DNA from: an uncultured Erythrobacter sp.
GTDB lineage: Bacteria > Pseudomonadota > Alphaproteobacteria > Sphingomonadales > Sphingomonadaceae
NCBI RefSeq assembly: GCF_947499705.1
Contig: NZ_CANMPJ010000001.1
Coordinates: 1,585,501 to 1,649,500, forward strand
Length of the DNA stretch: 64,000 bases
Direction: 5' to 3'
Under the pieces are notes generated by a model. That model saw nothing but the letters and a program-made list of their open reading frames with translations, did no database searches and was not told where the DNA came from. Position 1 is the first letter of the stretch, and every line of letters begins with the position of its first letter. Shown here one piece after another: positions 1 to 8,126 of this stretch. The position numbers were made by a program, and so were the translations under genes.

Positions 1-806
1 TCCTCACCCGCTTGCGCGACCACCCGCGCATCCGGTGCTACGATCATTGAGCCTCCGCGGTTGAGCACATCGCTCTCGATGGCGTCAAATAGCTCCTTGG
101 CCTCAGCCGAGCCGCCGACATTCTCCAGTCCCTCGAACAAGTCCGCCTTTGTCTGCACCAGCCCCGCCGCAAGCACAAAGCACCGCCCCTCCATCGCGTA
201 ATGCCGCGAGGCCAAAGCATATTCCTCGCGCACTGTCGGCCATGCCGCCACATGCACGCTCTCGCCGAGATTGTGCATCGCCGCGCGGGCAAGCGGCATC
301 CAGTGTTCCCAGCAAATCAGGTTGCCTGCTCGGCCCCATTCGGCCTGATGCACGCCGAGGGTCGAGCCATCGCCGCGCATCCAGATCAGGCGCTCACCAT
401 GTGTCGGCACCAGCTTGCGGTGATCAAGCGGCGCTTCGCCCGGACGGAACAGCAACTGGTTGTTGTAAAGGCTCTGCCGCACCCGCTCATGCGCGCCGAG
501 CGAGATGCATGCGCCGCTCTCGTCGCACAGCTCCTGCAAAGGCAGCAGCCGCTCGTCGCCGGGGACAATCGCATTATCGAGCATGATCTGGTGGCACGCT
601 TTCGTGCCCGGATGGTCCCACAAGGCTGCTCCGGGCGACTCGTCGAGCCACAGCGGATAACCACCCAAGAAGGTCTCGCCAAAGGCAACAAACTGCGCAC
701 CGCCCTCAATAGCTTCGCGGGCAAGCCGAATGGCTTTTTCGATACCTCCGCTGAAGTCGAGCGGGATTGGAGCGGCTTGGCAGATTGCGACGTTGAGCTG
801 GGTCAT
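1..806 (-). CDS. nitrilase / carbon-nitrogen hydrolase (3' end beyond window)
   Basis: This is a nitrilase-superfamily enzyme that would hydrolyse a carbon-nitrogen bond of a nitrile or amide in the cytoplasm; its substrate cannot be told from the sequence. Translating the minus strand from ATG 806 gives about 268 residues starting MTQLNVAICQAAP. The catalytic triad is visible: Glu44 in GETFLGGYP, Lys131 in DHRKLVPTHGE and Cys165 in LICWEHWMPLAR. The CWEHxxPL context is that of true nitrilases rather than plain amidases. The frame stays open to base 1, so the C-terminus is missing here. It starts 22 bases after the stop of the TIGR04222-like gene, probably in the same transcript, although no strong Shine-Dalgarno is seen. 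I am confident of the superfamily and less so of nitrilase activity. Confidence 0.87.
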   Translation of the reverse strand, partial: MTQLNVAICQAAPIPLDFSGGIEKAIRLAREAIEGGAQFVAFGETFLGGYPLWLDESPGAALWDHPGTKACHQIMLDNAIVPGDERLLPLQELCDESGACISLGAHERVRQSLYNNQLLFRPGEAPLDHRKLVPTHGERLIWMRGDGSTLGVHQAEWGRAGNLICWEHWMPLARAAMHNLGESVHVAAWPTVREEYALASRHYAMEGRCFVLAAGLVQTKADLFEGLENVGGSAEAKELFDAIESDVLNRGGSMIVAPDARVVAQAGE

Positions 807-828
807 GCGCGCCGCTTAGGAGGCTTCG

Positions 829-1656
829 TTACCCCCCGCAACCTCCACAACCACCGCCACCGCACCCCCCGCCGCCGCAACCGCCATCGTTGCTGCCGGA
901 GCCACCATTCCCACCGCTCTGCAGCTGTGTCATGGCGTGTACCGGCTCCCACGGTGTTCCGACCAGCACTCCGGTGCCAAATAGCGCGACAGCAAAGCCA
1001 ACTTCACTTGCTGCAGGGGCGCGGCGCAAACGGCTCGACCGCTCTTCCAGCACCTTCAGCGCTTCGTTGCCCGCCCGTGTTCGCGGATTGAACTTGTAGA
1101 ACCGCACGAGGGCGAAGACGGCAGTGGCCAGCAGCAACGCAACGAGGAAACCGGTTGGTTCGCCCAACGCAGAACCGGCCTGCACACGGTAGAGCCCCAG
1201 AACCACCAGCGCGATGTAAGGCAGGATCGAGAGAACCCGCAGTTCGAACCGCTGTCCCTGGTCGAGCAATAGCCCGCGCTCAGTCAACTGCGCTTCAACC
1301 CTGCGCGCATAGTTGTGGAGCGTGCTCTTGAAGTGCGAGAATCTGAGCGCGCCAATCTCTGCCAGAACCGCGCGACCAGCCTCTCCAACCTCAAAGTTCT
1401 TGCGCACAACCCGCAGCTTGCCGCGCTTCTCTTCCTCGAACGCGCCTTGTGCAAAGAGATCGGTCAGGATCGCGGTTGTGTGCCTAACCTTTCCGCCGGA
1501 GAGGAAGGCGGTTTCCTCCATTCCCTTCGGCTCGTCTGGGCGACCATCCCTGCGAAGCACTGCCGGCATCCAGATGCTGGCAAAGATGCTGGTGATCAGC
1601 ATCACGAGATAGAACGCGACAAAATCGAATCCCGTGTAAGATGAGAATATCTGCAC
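829..1656 (-). CDS. TIGR04222-like membrane protein with Cys/Gly-rich C-terminal tail
   Basis: A membrane protein of unknown function, 275 aa from the preferred start. One hydrophobic segment lies near the N-terminus (about residues 8-28). Two more flank a short loop at about 140-185, and the C-terminus is a low-complexity Gly tail containing four Cys spaced by Gly runs (CGGGGCGGGGC type). This layout matches the family known as TIGR04222 domain proteins; the assignment is from memory of that pattern. I chose GTG at 1656 because it overlaps the upstream stop by one base (TAGTG) and has GGAGGG eight bases ahead; an in-frame GTG at 1680 would overlap more. It lies directly after a glycine-rich-domain gene, suggesting the two act together. 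The function is not known. Confidence 0.72.
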   Translation of the reverse strand: MQIFSSYTGFDFVAFYLVMLITSIFASIWMPAVLRRDGRPDEPKGMEETAFLSGGKVRHTTAILTDLFAQGAFEEEKRGKLRVVRKNFEVGEAGRAVLAEIGALRFSHFKSTLHNYARRVEAQLTERGLLLDQGQRFELRVLSILPYIALVVLGLYRVQAGSALGEPTGFLVALLLATAVFALVRFYKFNPRTRAGNEALKVLEERSSRLRRAPAASEVGFAVALFGTGVLVGTPWEPVHAMTQLQSGGNGGSGSNDGGCGGGGCGGGGCGGCGG

Positions 1657-2213
1657 TATGCCATCCCTCCGAGCAGCCACCCGACAATAAACGCAGCCAC
1701 CGTAATCGCCAAAGCGGTGAGCGCGGCCTGTCCCCGGGTGAGGATCATCGTGTCTTCAGGATTGACCCGAATTCCTTTCGGATCGGTCAAAAAGCGTCTG
1801 TTCGCGTCAGGCCAGATTTCGGTTGGCGGTGCCTCTCCGAACGCTTCCTCATAGGCTTTGAGGGTGGCAGCATACTGATCATAGTAGCGCTCCCGTTCGA
1901 TTTGCCCGCCAGCGGTTGGGCCGTGATGCAAGTCTGACCCCAAAACTCTTGGGCAGAACACTTGCCAGTAATCACGGCTATAAGTGAGGTGCAGATGCCA
2001 CGCCTGATCGACCGCATCAGACGGCGTGACTTCACTGCCAGCGGTGATCGCAAGGTAGCAGAAGCGCTTGTATTCGAGGATGATGCGCTGAGAGTGGTCG
2101 GCGCTCCAGCGGTTTTCGCGCGCGAGACGGTCTGCGAAAGTCAGGCTGGCATCGAGCGGACCGATTTCATGCTGCTGAAGCCGTTGCCAGAGGTCGTTCT
2201 GTAGAGCGCTCAC
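1656..2213 (-). CDS. glycine-rich-domain (GRDP/DUF1399-like) protein with C-terminal membrane helix
   Basis: A 185-aa protein of unknown function. Residues about 65-85 carry VDQAWHLHLTYSRDYW, the Trp-His-x-His pattern typical of the glycine-rich-domain-protein (DUF1399) family. The last 25 residues (ALTALAITVAAFIVGWLLGG) form a hydrophobic helix, so it is probably a tail-anchored membrane protein. The GTG start at 2213 sits three bases after the rimM stop, and its own stop overlaps the GTG of the next gene, so it is likely translated as part of the ffh-rpsP-rimM transcript. The neighbour with a Cys/Gly tail is probably its functional partner, which is an inference from coupling alone. Confidence 0.75.
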   Translation of the reverse strand: MSALQNDLWQRLQQHEIGPLDASLTFADRLARENRWSADHSQRIILEYKRFCYLAITAGSEVTPSDAVDQAWHLHLTYSRDYWQVFCPRVLGSDLHHGPTAGGQIERERYYDQYAATLKAYEEAFGEAPPTEIWPDANRRFLTDPKGIRVNPEDTMILTRGQAALTALAITVAAFIVGWLLGGMA

Positions 2214-2216
2214 GCA

Positions 2217-2720
2217 CTATTGGTCGGCGAAATCGCCTGCGATCGCAAGTTTCTCGGTATCCCAGCTCAGCACCGCCGCCTTGGTCATCGGCACCATAAA
2301 GGTCTTCATGCCCTTCGCGGGTACAGGGTCTTTCGCGATCTCGAGAATGTCGGTCGCGCCGAAGTTTTCAACCGCAATCACTCGCCCGACAGTGGTTCCG
2401 GCATCGGTCTCCACCCGCAAGCCGATCAGGTCGGCGTGGTAGTACTCACCTTCTTCGAGCGCCGGGAGAGTGTCCTTCGAGACGGTGAGCAGCGTCCCGC
2501 GCAGCTTTTCTGCCGCGTTGCGATCGCTGCTTTCGGCAAACCGAGCGACCGCGCCGCCCTTGTTGTCGGAGCGGATCTTTTTGAGCGTCAGAGCGCCATC
2601 ATTGAAGCTCTTGTGCTGGGAGAGCGCGTCCACGCCCTCCCCGAACAATTTGAGGCGAACCTCGCCTGAGACACCGTGCGCGCCGGAAATGGCTGCGAGT
2701 TCGATTTGATCCGCGCTCAC
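2217..2720 (-). CDS. rimM: ribosome maturation factor RimM
   Basis: RimM helps assemble the 30S subunit by binding ribosomal protein S19 and the 16S 3' domain; it is cytoplasmic and not part of mature ribosomes. The 167-aa length is normal. The N-terminal RimM domain opens with ISGAHGVSGEVRLKLF, the family signature, and a PRC-barrel domain follows from about residue 90 (EGEYYHADLIGLRVE). The start is GTG at 2720. It follows rpsP and ffh, the standard order, but trmD and rplS, which usually come next, are replaced here by two membrane-protein genes and a nitrilase. A 118-base gap to rpsP holds an inverted repeat. Confidence 0.95.
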   Translation of the reverse strand: MSADQIELAAISGAHGVSGEVRLKLFGEGVDALSQHKSFNDGALTLKKIRSDNKGGAVARFAESSDRNAAEKLRGTLLTVSKDTLPALEEGEYYHADLIGLRVETDAGTTVGRVIAVENFGATDILEIAKDPVPAKGMKTFMVPMTKAAVLSWDTEKLAIAGDFADQ

Positions 2721-2730
2721 TCAAATTCCC

Positions 2731-2820
2731 CGCTCGGGCTGAGCTTGTCGAAGCCCTGCACTTCTTCCTTTGCGCTAGAGCAAAAGAAAAGCAGTCCTTC
2801 GACGGGCTCAGGACGAACGG
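2731..2820. repeat. inverted-repeat intergenic element (TGAGC..GTCGAAG type)
   Basis: Two imperfect inverted arms of about 36 bases (2731-2766 and 2785-2820) are separated by 18 bases. Both contain the core CTGAGCnnGTCGAAG, read on opposite strands, and end in CTGC followed by a pyrimidine-rich stretch. This is a REP/BIME-like dispersed repeat of a kind I know to be common between genes in sphingomonads. It lies between rpsP and rimM within one transcript, so the RNA could fold into a long hairpin and alter relative expression. A degenerate single arm is also seen near 40603-40627. Confidence 0.7.
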
Positions 2821-2838
2821 AGAGAGGCATAAAAGCGA

Positions 2839-3402
2839 TTAGCCCTCAGACTTTTCTTCGCCAGCTTCTTCAGCAGGTGCTTCTTCGGCCGGAGCCTCTT
2901 CAGCAGCAGCTTCTTCCGCCGGTGCTTCCTCAGCGGCGGCTTCTTCAGCAGGCGCTTCTTCAGCGGCTGGCTCTTCCGCTGGGGCTTCCTCGGCAGGTGC
3001 TTCAGCAGCGGCCTTCGCCTCTTCTTCAGCAGCCTTCTTGGCTTCTTCTTCAGCTTCCTTGGCGGCTGCGGCCTTCTCGGCCTTCTCTTCGGCGCGCTCG
3101 GTTGCCTTCTCGCCCGGCTTGGCCTTGTTCGGGTTGTTGCGTGCTTCACGCTCCATGATGCCAGCAGCGTCGAGGAAACGCAGGACGCGATCACTTGGCT
3201 GGGCGCCAACGCCGAGCCAATAGCGCGCGCGATCTTCGTTCAGCTTGACGCGGCCTTCATCATCCTTGGCGAGCAGTGGGTTGTAGACACCGATCTGCTC
3301 GAGATACTTGCCGTCACGTGGTGCGCGGCTGTCCGCTGCGACGATGCGGTAATACGGACGCTTCTTTGCGCCGCCGCGCGAAAGACGAAGTGCAATTGCC
3401 AT
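2839..3402 (-). CDS. rpsP: 30S ribosomal protein S16 with long acidic Ala/Glu-rich tail
   Basis: S16 is a structural 30S protein needed for subunit assembly. Residues 1-85 are a complete S16 ([20 protein letters not shown] through [10 protein letters not shown]). The protein continues to 187 aa, about twice the usual length. The tail begins with a Lys/Glu/Ala segment likely to form a helix and becomes a chain of APAEE and AAAEE repeats. Long alphaproteobacterial S16 tails are known, though this one is strongly repetitive and prone to length change. ATG at 3402 is preceded by AAAGG at suitable distance. It lies between ffh and rimM on the same strand. Confidence 0.96.
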   Translation of the reverse strand: MAIALRLSRGGAKKRPYYRIVAADSRAPRDGKYLEQIGVYNPLLAKDDEGRVKLNEDRARYWLGVGAQPSDRVLRFLDAAGIMEREARNNPNKAKPGEKATERAEEKAEKAAAAKEAEEEAKKAAEEEAKAAAEAPAEEAPAEEPAAEEAPAEEAAAEEAPAEEAAAEEAPAEEAPAEEAGEEKSEG

Positions 3403-3452
3403 GAGTTAATACCTTTCGAATGTAATTGTATGAAAAACCATTATTCTTGAAT

Positions 3453-4925
3453 TCACTTTTTCGACTTTGGGCCGCCCAGTCCGGGAAGTCCGGGAGGCAT
3501 GCCGCCCGGTCCTCCGGGTCCGCCAAGTCCCGGCAGTCCGCCAGCACCGGGGCCGCCCAATCCGGGCATCCCGCCACCGGCTCCCCCGCCGCCAAACATC
3601 GATGCGAGGCCTTTCAGGCCGCCCATCTTCTTGATCTGCTTCATCGCGCGGCTCATTTCCTGATGCATCTTCAGCAGCTTGTTGACCCGCTGAACATCGG
3701 TGCCGCTGCCCGCGGCCACGCGCTTTTTGCGTTTTGCGTTCATCAGAGCGGGGTTCTTGCGCTCTTTCTCGGTCATCGAGCCGATGATCGCGTCCATATG
3801 GAGCAAGACCTTGTCGTCCATATCGGCCGCAGCCATCGCTGCCTTGGCCTTTTTCATGCCAGGCATCATGCCTGCGAGCATCCCGAGGCCGCCCATATTC
3901 TGCATCTGCTTGAGCTGCATGCGCAGGTCGTTGAGGTCGAATTTGCCCTTCTCGAAATTGGCGGCGAGTTGTTCGGCTTCTTCTTCCTTGATCGTCGCCG
4001 CGGCCTTTTCGACCAGACTGACGACATCGCCCATGCCAAGGATACGGTCTGCGACTGAGCCTGGGCGGAAAGTCTCGATCGCGTCGAGCTTCTCGCCCGT
4101 GCCAGCAAACTTGATCGGCTTGCCGGTGACAGCGCGCATCGAGAGCGCGGCACCGCCGCGTGCATCGCCGTCCATACGGGTCAACACCACGCCTGTGAGC
4201 GGGACTTCGCCGGAGAAGGACTGCGCAACGTTCACGGCATCCTGACCGGTCAGCGAGTCGACGACCAGCAGCACTTCAGTCGGTTCGGAGACGCTGGAAA
4301 CAGCCTTCATCTCGGCCATCAGCGCTTCGTCGACATGCAGGCGGCCTGCGGTATCGAGCAGCAGCACGTCGAAGTTCTGAAGTCGCGCCGATTCCATCGC
4401 GCGCCGAGCGATATCGACTGGCTGCTGGCCTTCGACGATTGGAAGCGTCGTAATATCGACTTGCTCGCCGAGCACAGCGAGTTGCTCCTGCGCCGCGGGA
4501 CGATTGACGTCGAGCGAGGCCATCATGGCCTTCTTGCCGTGCCTTTCGCGGATCAACTTACCGAGTTTGGCGGTCGTGGTCGTCTTACCCGAACCCTGCA
4601 GGCCGACCATCATGATCACAACTGGCGGCTTGGCTTCGAGGATCAGGCCCTCGACGTCATGCCCGCCTAGGGTTTCGATCAGTTCATCATGGACGATCTT
4701 GACGACTTGCTGACCCGGCGTGACCGATTTGAGCACGTCCTGGCCAACGGCTTTTTCCGTAACCGAGTCGATGAAACGACGCGCAACCGGCAGTGCGACA
4801 TCGGCTTCGAGCAACGCAATCCGCACTTCGCGCATCGCATCGCGAACGTCTTGTTCCTTTAACGCCCCGCGTCCTTTGAGCTTGTCAAAGACGCCGCCAA
4901 GGCGGTCGGACAAATTGTCAAACAT
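3453..4925 (-). CDS. ffh: signal recognition particle protein Ffh
   Basis: Ffh is the SRP54 GTPase that binds signal sequences emerging from ribosomes and, with SRP RNA and FtsY, delivers them to the membrane. Its order is: N domain (1-85), G domain with P-loop GLQGSGKTT at 108-116, then a Met-rich M domain with many GM and MM pairs. It ends in a Gly/Pro/Met-rich tail (GGMPGLGG repeats). I chose ATG 4925 (490 aa) over an in-frame TTG at 4934, because GAGGAG lies nine bases before the ATG but touches the TTG. It heads the ffh-rpsP-rimM series. The SRP RNA gene is not in this window. Confidence 0.97.
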   Translation of the reverse strand: MFDNLSDRLGGVFDKLKGRGALKEQDVRDAMREVRIALLEADVALPVARRFIDSVTEKAVGQDVLKSVTPGQQVVKIVHDELIETLGGHDVEGLILEAKPPVVIMMVGLQGSGKTTTTAKLGKLIRERHGKKAMMASLDVNRPAAQEQLAVLGEQVDITTLPIVEGQQPVDIARRAMESARLQNFDVLLLDTAGRLHVDEALMAEMKAVSSVSEPTEVLLVVDSLTGQDAVNVAQSFSGEVPLTGVVLTRMDGDARGGAALSMRAVTGKPIKFAGTGEKLDAIETFRPGSVADRILGMGDVVSLVEKAAATIKEEEAEQLAANFEKGKFDLNDLRMQLKQMQNMGGLGMLAGMMPGMKKAKAAMAAADMDDKVLLHMDAIIGSMTEKERKNPALMNAKRKKRVAAGSGTDVQRVNKLLKMHQEMSRAMKQIKKMGGLKGLASMFGGGGAGGGMPGLGGPGAGGLPGLGGPGGPGGMPPGLPGLGGPKSKK

Positions 4926-5044
4926 CGTCTTCAACTCCTCTCAAACGTCGCAACGCCTGATAAACGCGAAAAACGCCGGCGGACGAAACCTCGTCGGCCA
5001 GCGTGCGAAATTCTTCGATAGAACTTCGACTTATGTCGTTTGAC

Positions 5045-5120
5045 TGGTGGAGCCTAGCGGGATCGAACCGCTGACCTCAACACTGCCAGTGTTGCGCTCT
5101 CCCAGCTGAGCTAAGGCCCC
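5045..5120 (-). tRNA. tRNA-Ala (anticodon GGC)
   Basis: A 76-base minus-strand tRNA. The acceptor stem GGGGCCT pairs with AGGCTCC (one G-U), the D-arm is AGCTCAGCTGGGAGAGC, and the anticodon loop has GGC between CACTG-like arms. The T-arm GCGGTTCGATCCCGC is canonical, and the CCA end is encoded. The GGC anticodon reads GCC/GCU alanine codons. Confidence 0.97.
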
Positions 5121-5204
5121 GTGCCAGTCAATGTGCGGGCTCGAGTTGCCTCGAACCTCGCGGGAAGCGCCCATTATAAGGCACTATCCCGCATTGCAAC
5201 GTTT

Positions 5205-5452
5205 TTTTGTTTCGCCTCAAGCGCCGGCGCTCACGTACGTTCGCTTGGCTACGCGGCAGTAGCCGCCGCGCGCCTGCAGGTGACCTCCGGTCAGCTGCGT
5301 CTTCGACTTCGCTTCCGCCCTTTGACTACCGTGACCAGGTGCCCAACGGTTTCGAAGAAGCCGCAAGGGCGACTGCCCGCCCGCAGCGACGCGACCTTCA
5401 GGTCGCGTGAGCGAGGATTTCGCACGCCGGATGGCGTGCGGAACATCAAGAG
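5205..5452 (+). repeat. structured intergenic repeat, copy 1 (two head-to-head units)
   Basis: This copy fills most of the 325-base gap between tRNA-Ala and the FYDLN gene. The right unit (5321-5452) begins with TTTGACTACCGTGACCAGG. It then has hairpin A (5347-5353 with 5357-5363), CAA, hairpin B (GGGC-GACT-GCCC, 5367-5378), hairpin C (about 5390-5407) and TGAGCGAGGA. Hairpin D follows: 5421-5428 paired with 5433-5440 around a GGAT loop. The left part (about 5209-5270), read on the minus strand, resembles the inverted unit of copy 3: it shares GTAGCCAAG and a GCGGC..GCCGC hairpin. The right end reaches into the stop codon of the FYDLN gene. Short ORFs through it are artefacts of the repeat. 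Confidence 0.75.
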
Positions 5453-5793
5453 TCGTCGTCGTTGTCGTCGTCGCCCTTGCCCTTGGTGACGCCGAGATCG
5501 TCGTCACCGCCAAGGTCCACATCGTTGTCCGGAGAGTTCTCGGTTTCGTCGATGTTCTCGATGTCCTTCAGTTCATCGTCATCATCACCCGACAGATCGC
5601 TATCGGCTTCACCGTCTTTCTTCTTCTTGTCAGCTTCATCGAACGGAATGGGCTGCTTGGTCTTAAGCACCGGTTCCGGGCTCCACTCTTCACCGCATTC
5701 GATGCAAGTCACCGGGTCATCTTTGCCGAGGTCGTAGAAGCGTTCTCCGCATTTGGGGCAGGTACGCTTAGTTCCCCATTCTGGCTTAGCCAT
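5446..5793 (-). CDS. FYDLN acid domain (TIGR02300) protein
   Basis: A 115-aa protein of unknown role, conserved in alphaproteobacteria. The N-terminus has a zinc-ribbon-like CPKCGERFYDLGKDDPVTC with a second pair CIECG, and FYDL gives the family its name. The rest is extremely acidic: runs of Asp and Glu form most of residues 60-115. ATG 5793 (MAKPEWGTKRTCPKCG) is chosen over an upstream in-frame start because AAGGA precedes it and the family begins MAKPEWG. It lies between tRNA-Ala and aroA, divergent from aroA. The stop codon falls inside the end of a structured repeat. Confidence 0.92.
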   Translation of the reverse strand: MAKPEWGTKRTCPKCGERFYDLGKDDPVTCIECGEEWSPEPVLKTKQPIPFDEADKKKKDGEADSDLSGDDDDELKDIENIDETENSPDNDVDLGGDDDLGVTKGKGDDDNDDDS

Positions 5794-5941
5794 CAGTAAA
5801 TCCTTCGTCTTGCCCACCGAATGGGCGGGCACTGTAAAGTCGTGAGTTATTGGGACCGGCCTCGATCATATTCAAGGCCCGGAATCAAGATCGCGGCGCG
5901 CCTTGCCAGACGCGAAGGGCGCTGTCAAAGACCGCCGCGCT

Positions 5942-7261
5942 ATGGCGAGCCACACCTTCACCACTTCGAACCCACTTCGCGGACGTATTAGAGTCCCCGG
6001 AGACAAATCAATCAGCCACCGGGCGCTGATGTTTTCCAGCCTCGCCGTCGGTGAAAGCACCATTGAAGGCTTGTTGGAAGGCGAAGACGTACTCGCCACC
6101 GCCGCAGCGATGCGCCAGCTCGGGGCGCAGATCGAACGTAGCAATGATGGTGTCTGGACCGTCCATGGCGCGGGGCTTGGCAGCTTGCTTGAGCCGCATC
6201 AGGCGCTGGATATGGGCAATAGCGGCACTTCGACGCGCCTTCTGATGGGGCTACTCGCCAGCCACGGTTTCACTGCGACATTCGTTGGGGATGCCAGTCT
6301 TTCCGGCCGGCCAATGAACCGCGTGATCGAGCCGCTTTCGCAAATGGGCGCGAGTTTCGAAGCATCGAGTGGTGGTACCCTTCCCCTGATGCTGCGCGGT
6401 GCGTTTGCCCCCGTGCCGATCCGTTACCGGCTTCCGGTGGCCAGTGCGCAGGTGAAGAGCGCCGTGCTTCTCGCTGGCCTCAACACGCCGGGCATCACTA
6501 CTGTGATCGAGCCTGTTGCGACGCGCGATCATACGGAGCGAATGCTTGCCGGTTTCGGCGCGACGCTTGAGATTGGCGAGGACAACGGCGAAAGGGTCAT
6601 TTCGATCCATGGCGAATCCGACCTGAAATCGCAGCATGTGGTGGTTCCCGGCGATCCATCCTCCGCAGCATTCTTCATGGTCGCCGCGCTGATTGTGCCC
6701 GGCAGCGATCTGGTGATCGAGAACGTCGGGCTAAACGCAACGCGTGCGGGACTGGTCGAAGCGCTTAGGCAAATGGGCGGATCAATCGAAGAACTGAACC
6801 CGCGCGAAGTTGGAGGCGAGCCTGTCGCTGACCTCAGGGTCAAGCACTCGGTCCTGAAAGGCGCAGAGATCGACCCTGCCTTTGCCCCGAGCATGATCGA
6901 TGAGTTTCCCGTGCTTTTCGTTGCGGCTGCGGTTGCCGAAGGCGCCACGGTCACAACTGGCCTCGAAGAATTGCGCGTAAAGGAAAGTGACCGCCTTGCG
7001 ACAATGGCAGCGGCACTGACCCTTGCCGGAGCTGATGTCGAAGAGAGTGATGACGGCCTGACCATCAACGGGACAGGTGGCGACTTACTCAAGGGAACTC
7101 CATCAGGTGCCAGCGTCGAGACCAAGCTCGATCACCGCATCGCGATGGCTATGGCGATTGCGGGTCTCGCGAGCCAAGACGGCGTGAGCATTGACGATAC
7201 ATCACCCATCGCAACCAGCTTTCCTACATTCACATCGTTGCTTGACCAGGCCTCATCGTGA
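5942..7261 (+). CDS. aroA: 3-phosphoshikimate 1-carboxyvinyltransferase (EPSP synthase)
   Basis: AroA joins shikimate-3-phosphate and phosphoenolpyruvate to make EPSP, the sixth shikimate-pathway step. The 439-aa protein has PGDKSISHR near residue 18, NSGTSTRLLMG near 95, RPMNRVIEPL, SAQVKSAVLLAGL and LRVKESDRL. From memory it follows the class II sequence pattern (CP4-like RPMxRVxxPL and NTPGITTVIEP). At the inhibitor-sensing position (NxxT loop) it has Gly, as in class I enzymes, rather than the Ala of CP4. ATG 5942 is chosen although no strong Shine-Dalgarno is visible; an in-frame TTG at 5903 is less likely. Its stop overlaps the next start (TGATG). Confidence 0.96.
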   Translation: MASHTFTTSNPLRGRIRVPGDKSISHRALMFSSLAVGESTIEGLLEGEDVLATAAAMRQLGAQIERSNDGVWTVHGAGLGSLLEPHQALDMGNSGTSTRLLMGLLASHGFTATFVGDASLSGRPMNRVIEPLSQMGASFEASSGGTLPLMLRGAFAPVPIRYRLPVASAQVKSAVLLAGLNTPGITTVIEPVATRDHTERMLAGFGATLEIGEDNGERVISIHGESDLKSQHVVVPGDPSSAAFFMVAALIVPGSDLVIENVGLNATRAGLVEALRQMGGSIEELNPREVGGEPVADLRVKHSVLKGAEIDPAFAPSMIDEFPVLFVAAAVAEGATVTTGLEELRVKESDRLATMAAALTLAGADVEESDDGLTINGTGGDLLKGTPSGASVETKLDHRIAMAMAIAGLASQDGVSIDDTSPIATSFPTFTSLLDQASS

Positions 7262-7533
7262 TGGAGACGCCGCTCGACGTTTACAGCTTCATCGGCTTCC
7301 TCGGCACCGCATGCATCATCGGTGCTTATGCGTATCTCACATGGCAGGACGAGCCAAACCCCTACATCCTGCACGGCACCAACCTTGCCGGAGCGGCACT
7401 TCTAACCGTGTCACTGTTGGTCCACACAAACTGGCCCAGCCTGGTTCTGGAGGGTTTCTGGGCACTTATCGCCATTGCAGGCCTGGCCAAGGCCCTGCGA
7501 AAGCAGGCGGAAAGAGCCGAAGTCGAGCCGTGA
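7261..7533 (+). CDS. CBU_0592-like small membrane protein
   Basis: A 90-aa inner-membrane protein with three predicted helices (about residues 8-27, 38-57 and 60-80) and a basic/acidic C-terminal end. The FIGFLGTACIIGAYAYL opening and the overall layout resemble the CBU_0592 family, whose function is unknown. It starts on ATG overlapping the aroA stop by one base and ends overlapping the next GTG, so it is translationally coupled on both sides. Confidence 0.8.
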   Translation: METPLDVYSFIGFLGTACIIGAYAYLTWQDEPNPYILHGTNLAGAALLTVSLLVHTNWPSLVLEGFWALIAIAGLAKALRKQAERAEVEP

Positions 7534-7739
7534 TCCGCCGCCGCATCTTTGCAGCGATTTTGCTTTACGGCTTCGCGGTCGGCTCGGCGTTGTTCTGGAA
7601 CCGCGGCGAGTTCGATTGGCTGACTTTCGGCGTAAATATTGTTGCGGCATCCCTCGGTTTGATCGTTTTGCACTTCCGCTGGCGCATCAAAGAGCGCCGA
7701 GCGTTCACGCCGAAAAGGGCAAAAGATGTCTTTTCTTGA
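7530..7739 (+). CDS. small two-helix membrane protein
   Basis: A 69-aa hypothetical protein starting at GTG 7530, overlapping the previous stop by four bases (GTGA). It has a basic N-terminus (MIRRRI), two hydrophobic helices (about 6-22 and 31-51) and a basic C-terminal end. Coupling to the aroA series and coding-like composition support it; no family is recognised. Confidence 0.62.
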   Translation: MIRRRIFAAILLYGFAVGSALFWNRGEFDWLTFGVNIVAASLGLIVLHFRWRIKERRAFTPKRAKDVFS

Positions 7740-7769
7740 CCCGCGTTAGATGACAGGCATTTTCTTGCG

Positions 7770-8114
7770 ATGTGGCTTTTTGAGACGGTGGAACTGCGCA
7801 ATCTCTTTCGACTGTCAGGGAGGTCAACGCGGCGCGAATTTCTTACCTTCCTCGTTATTGGGTTGGCGATGGCAGTTTTCGGCATTGCCGATCTTGATGG
7901 CCCCTTTGGCTTGCCGATCACTCTCATGGCACTGACCCTTGTCGTCGCCGCTGCGGTCAGGCGCATCAATGACCATGGCGGGACCAAATGGGTCCTGCTA
8001 GCGATCTTTGTGCCTTACCTCGGCATTGGAATCGTCACCTACTTTCTGTTCATTCCAGGCGATCCTTTCGCAAACAACTCAGGAGCAAATCCCCGTGAAC
8101 GGAACCAGTCATAA
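7770..8114 (+). CDS. DUF805 family membrane protein
   Basis: A 114-aa inner-membrane protein of the DUF805 family (function unknown). The conserved motif LFRLSGRSTRREF lies at residues 12-25, followed by three hydrophobic helices; the RRINDHGGTKW segment between helices two and three is also typical. ATG 7770 follows the preceding stop by 30 bases. It ends shortly before cmk, in the same run of genes. Confidence 0.86.
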   Translation: MWLFETVELRNLFRLSGRSTRREFLTFLVIGLAMAVFGIADLDGPFGLPITLMALTLVVAAAVRRINDHGGTKWVLLAIFVPYLGIGIVTYFLFIPGDPFANNSGANPRERNQS

Positions 8115-8126
8115 GCGAGTCGGCGC

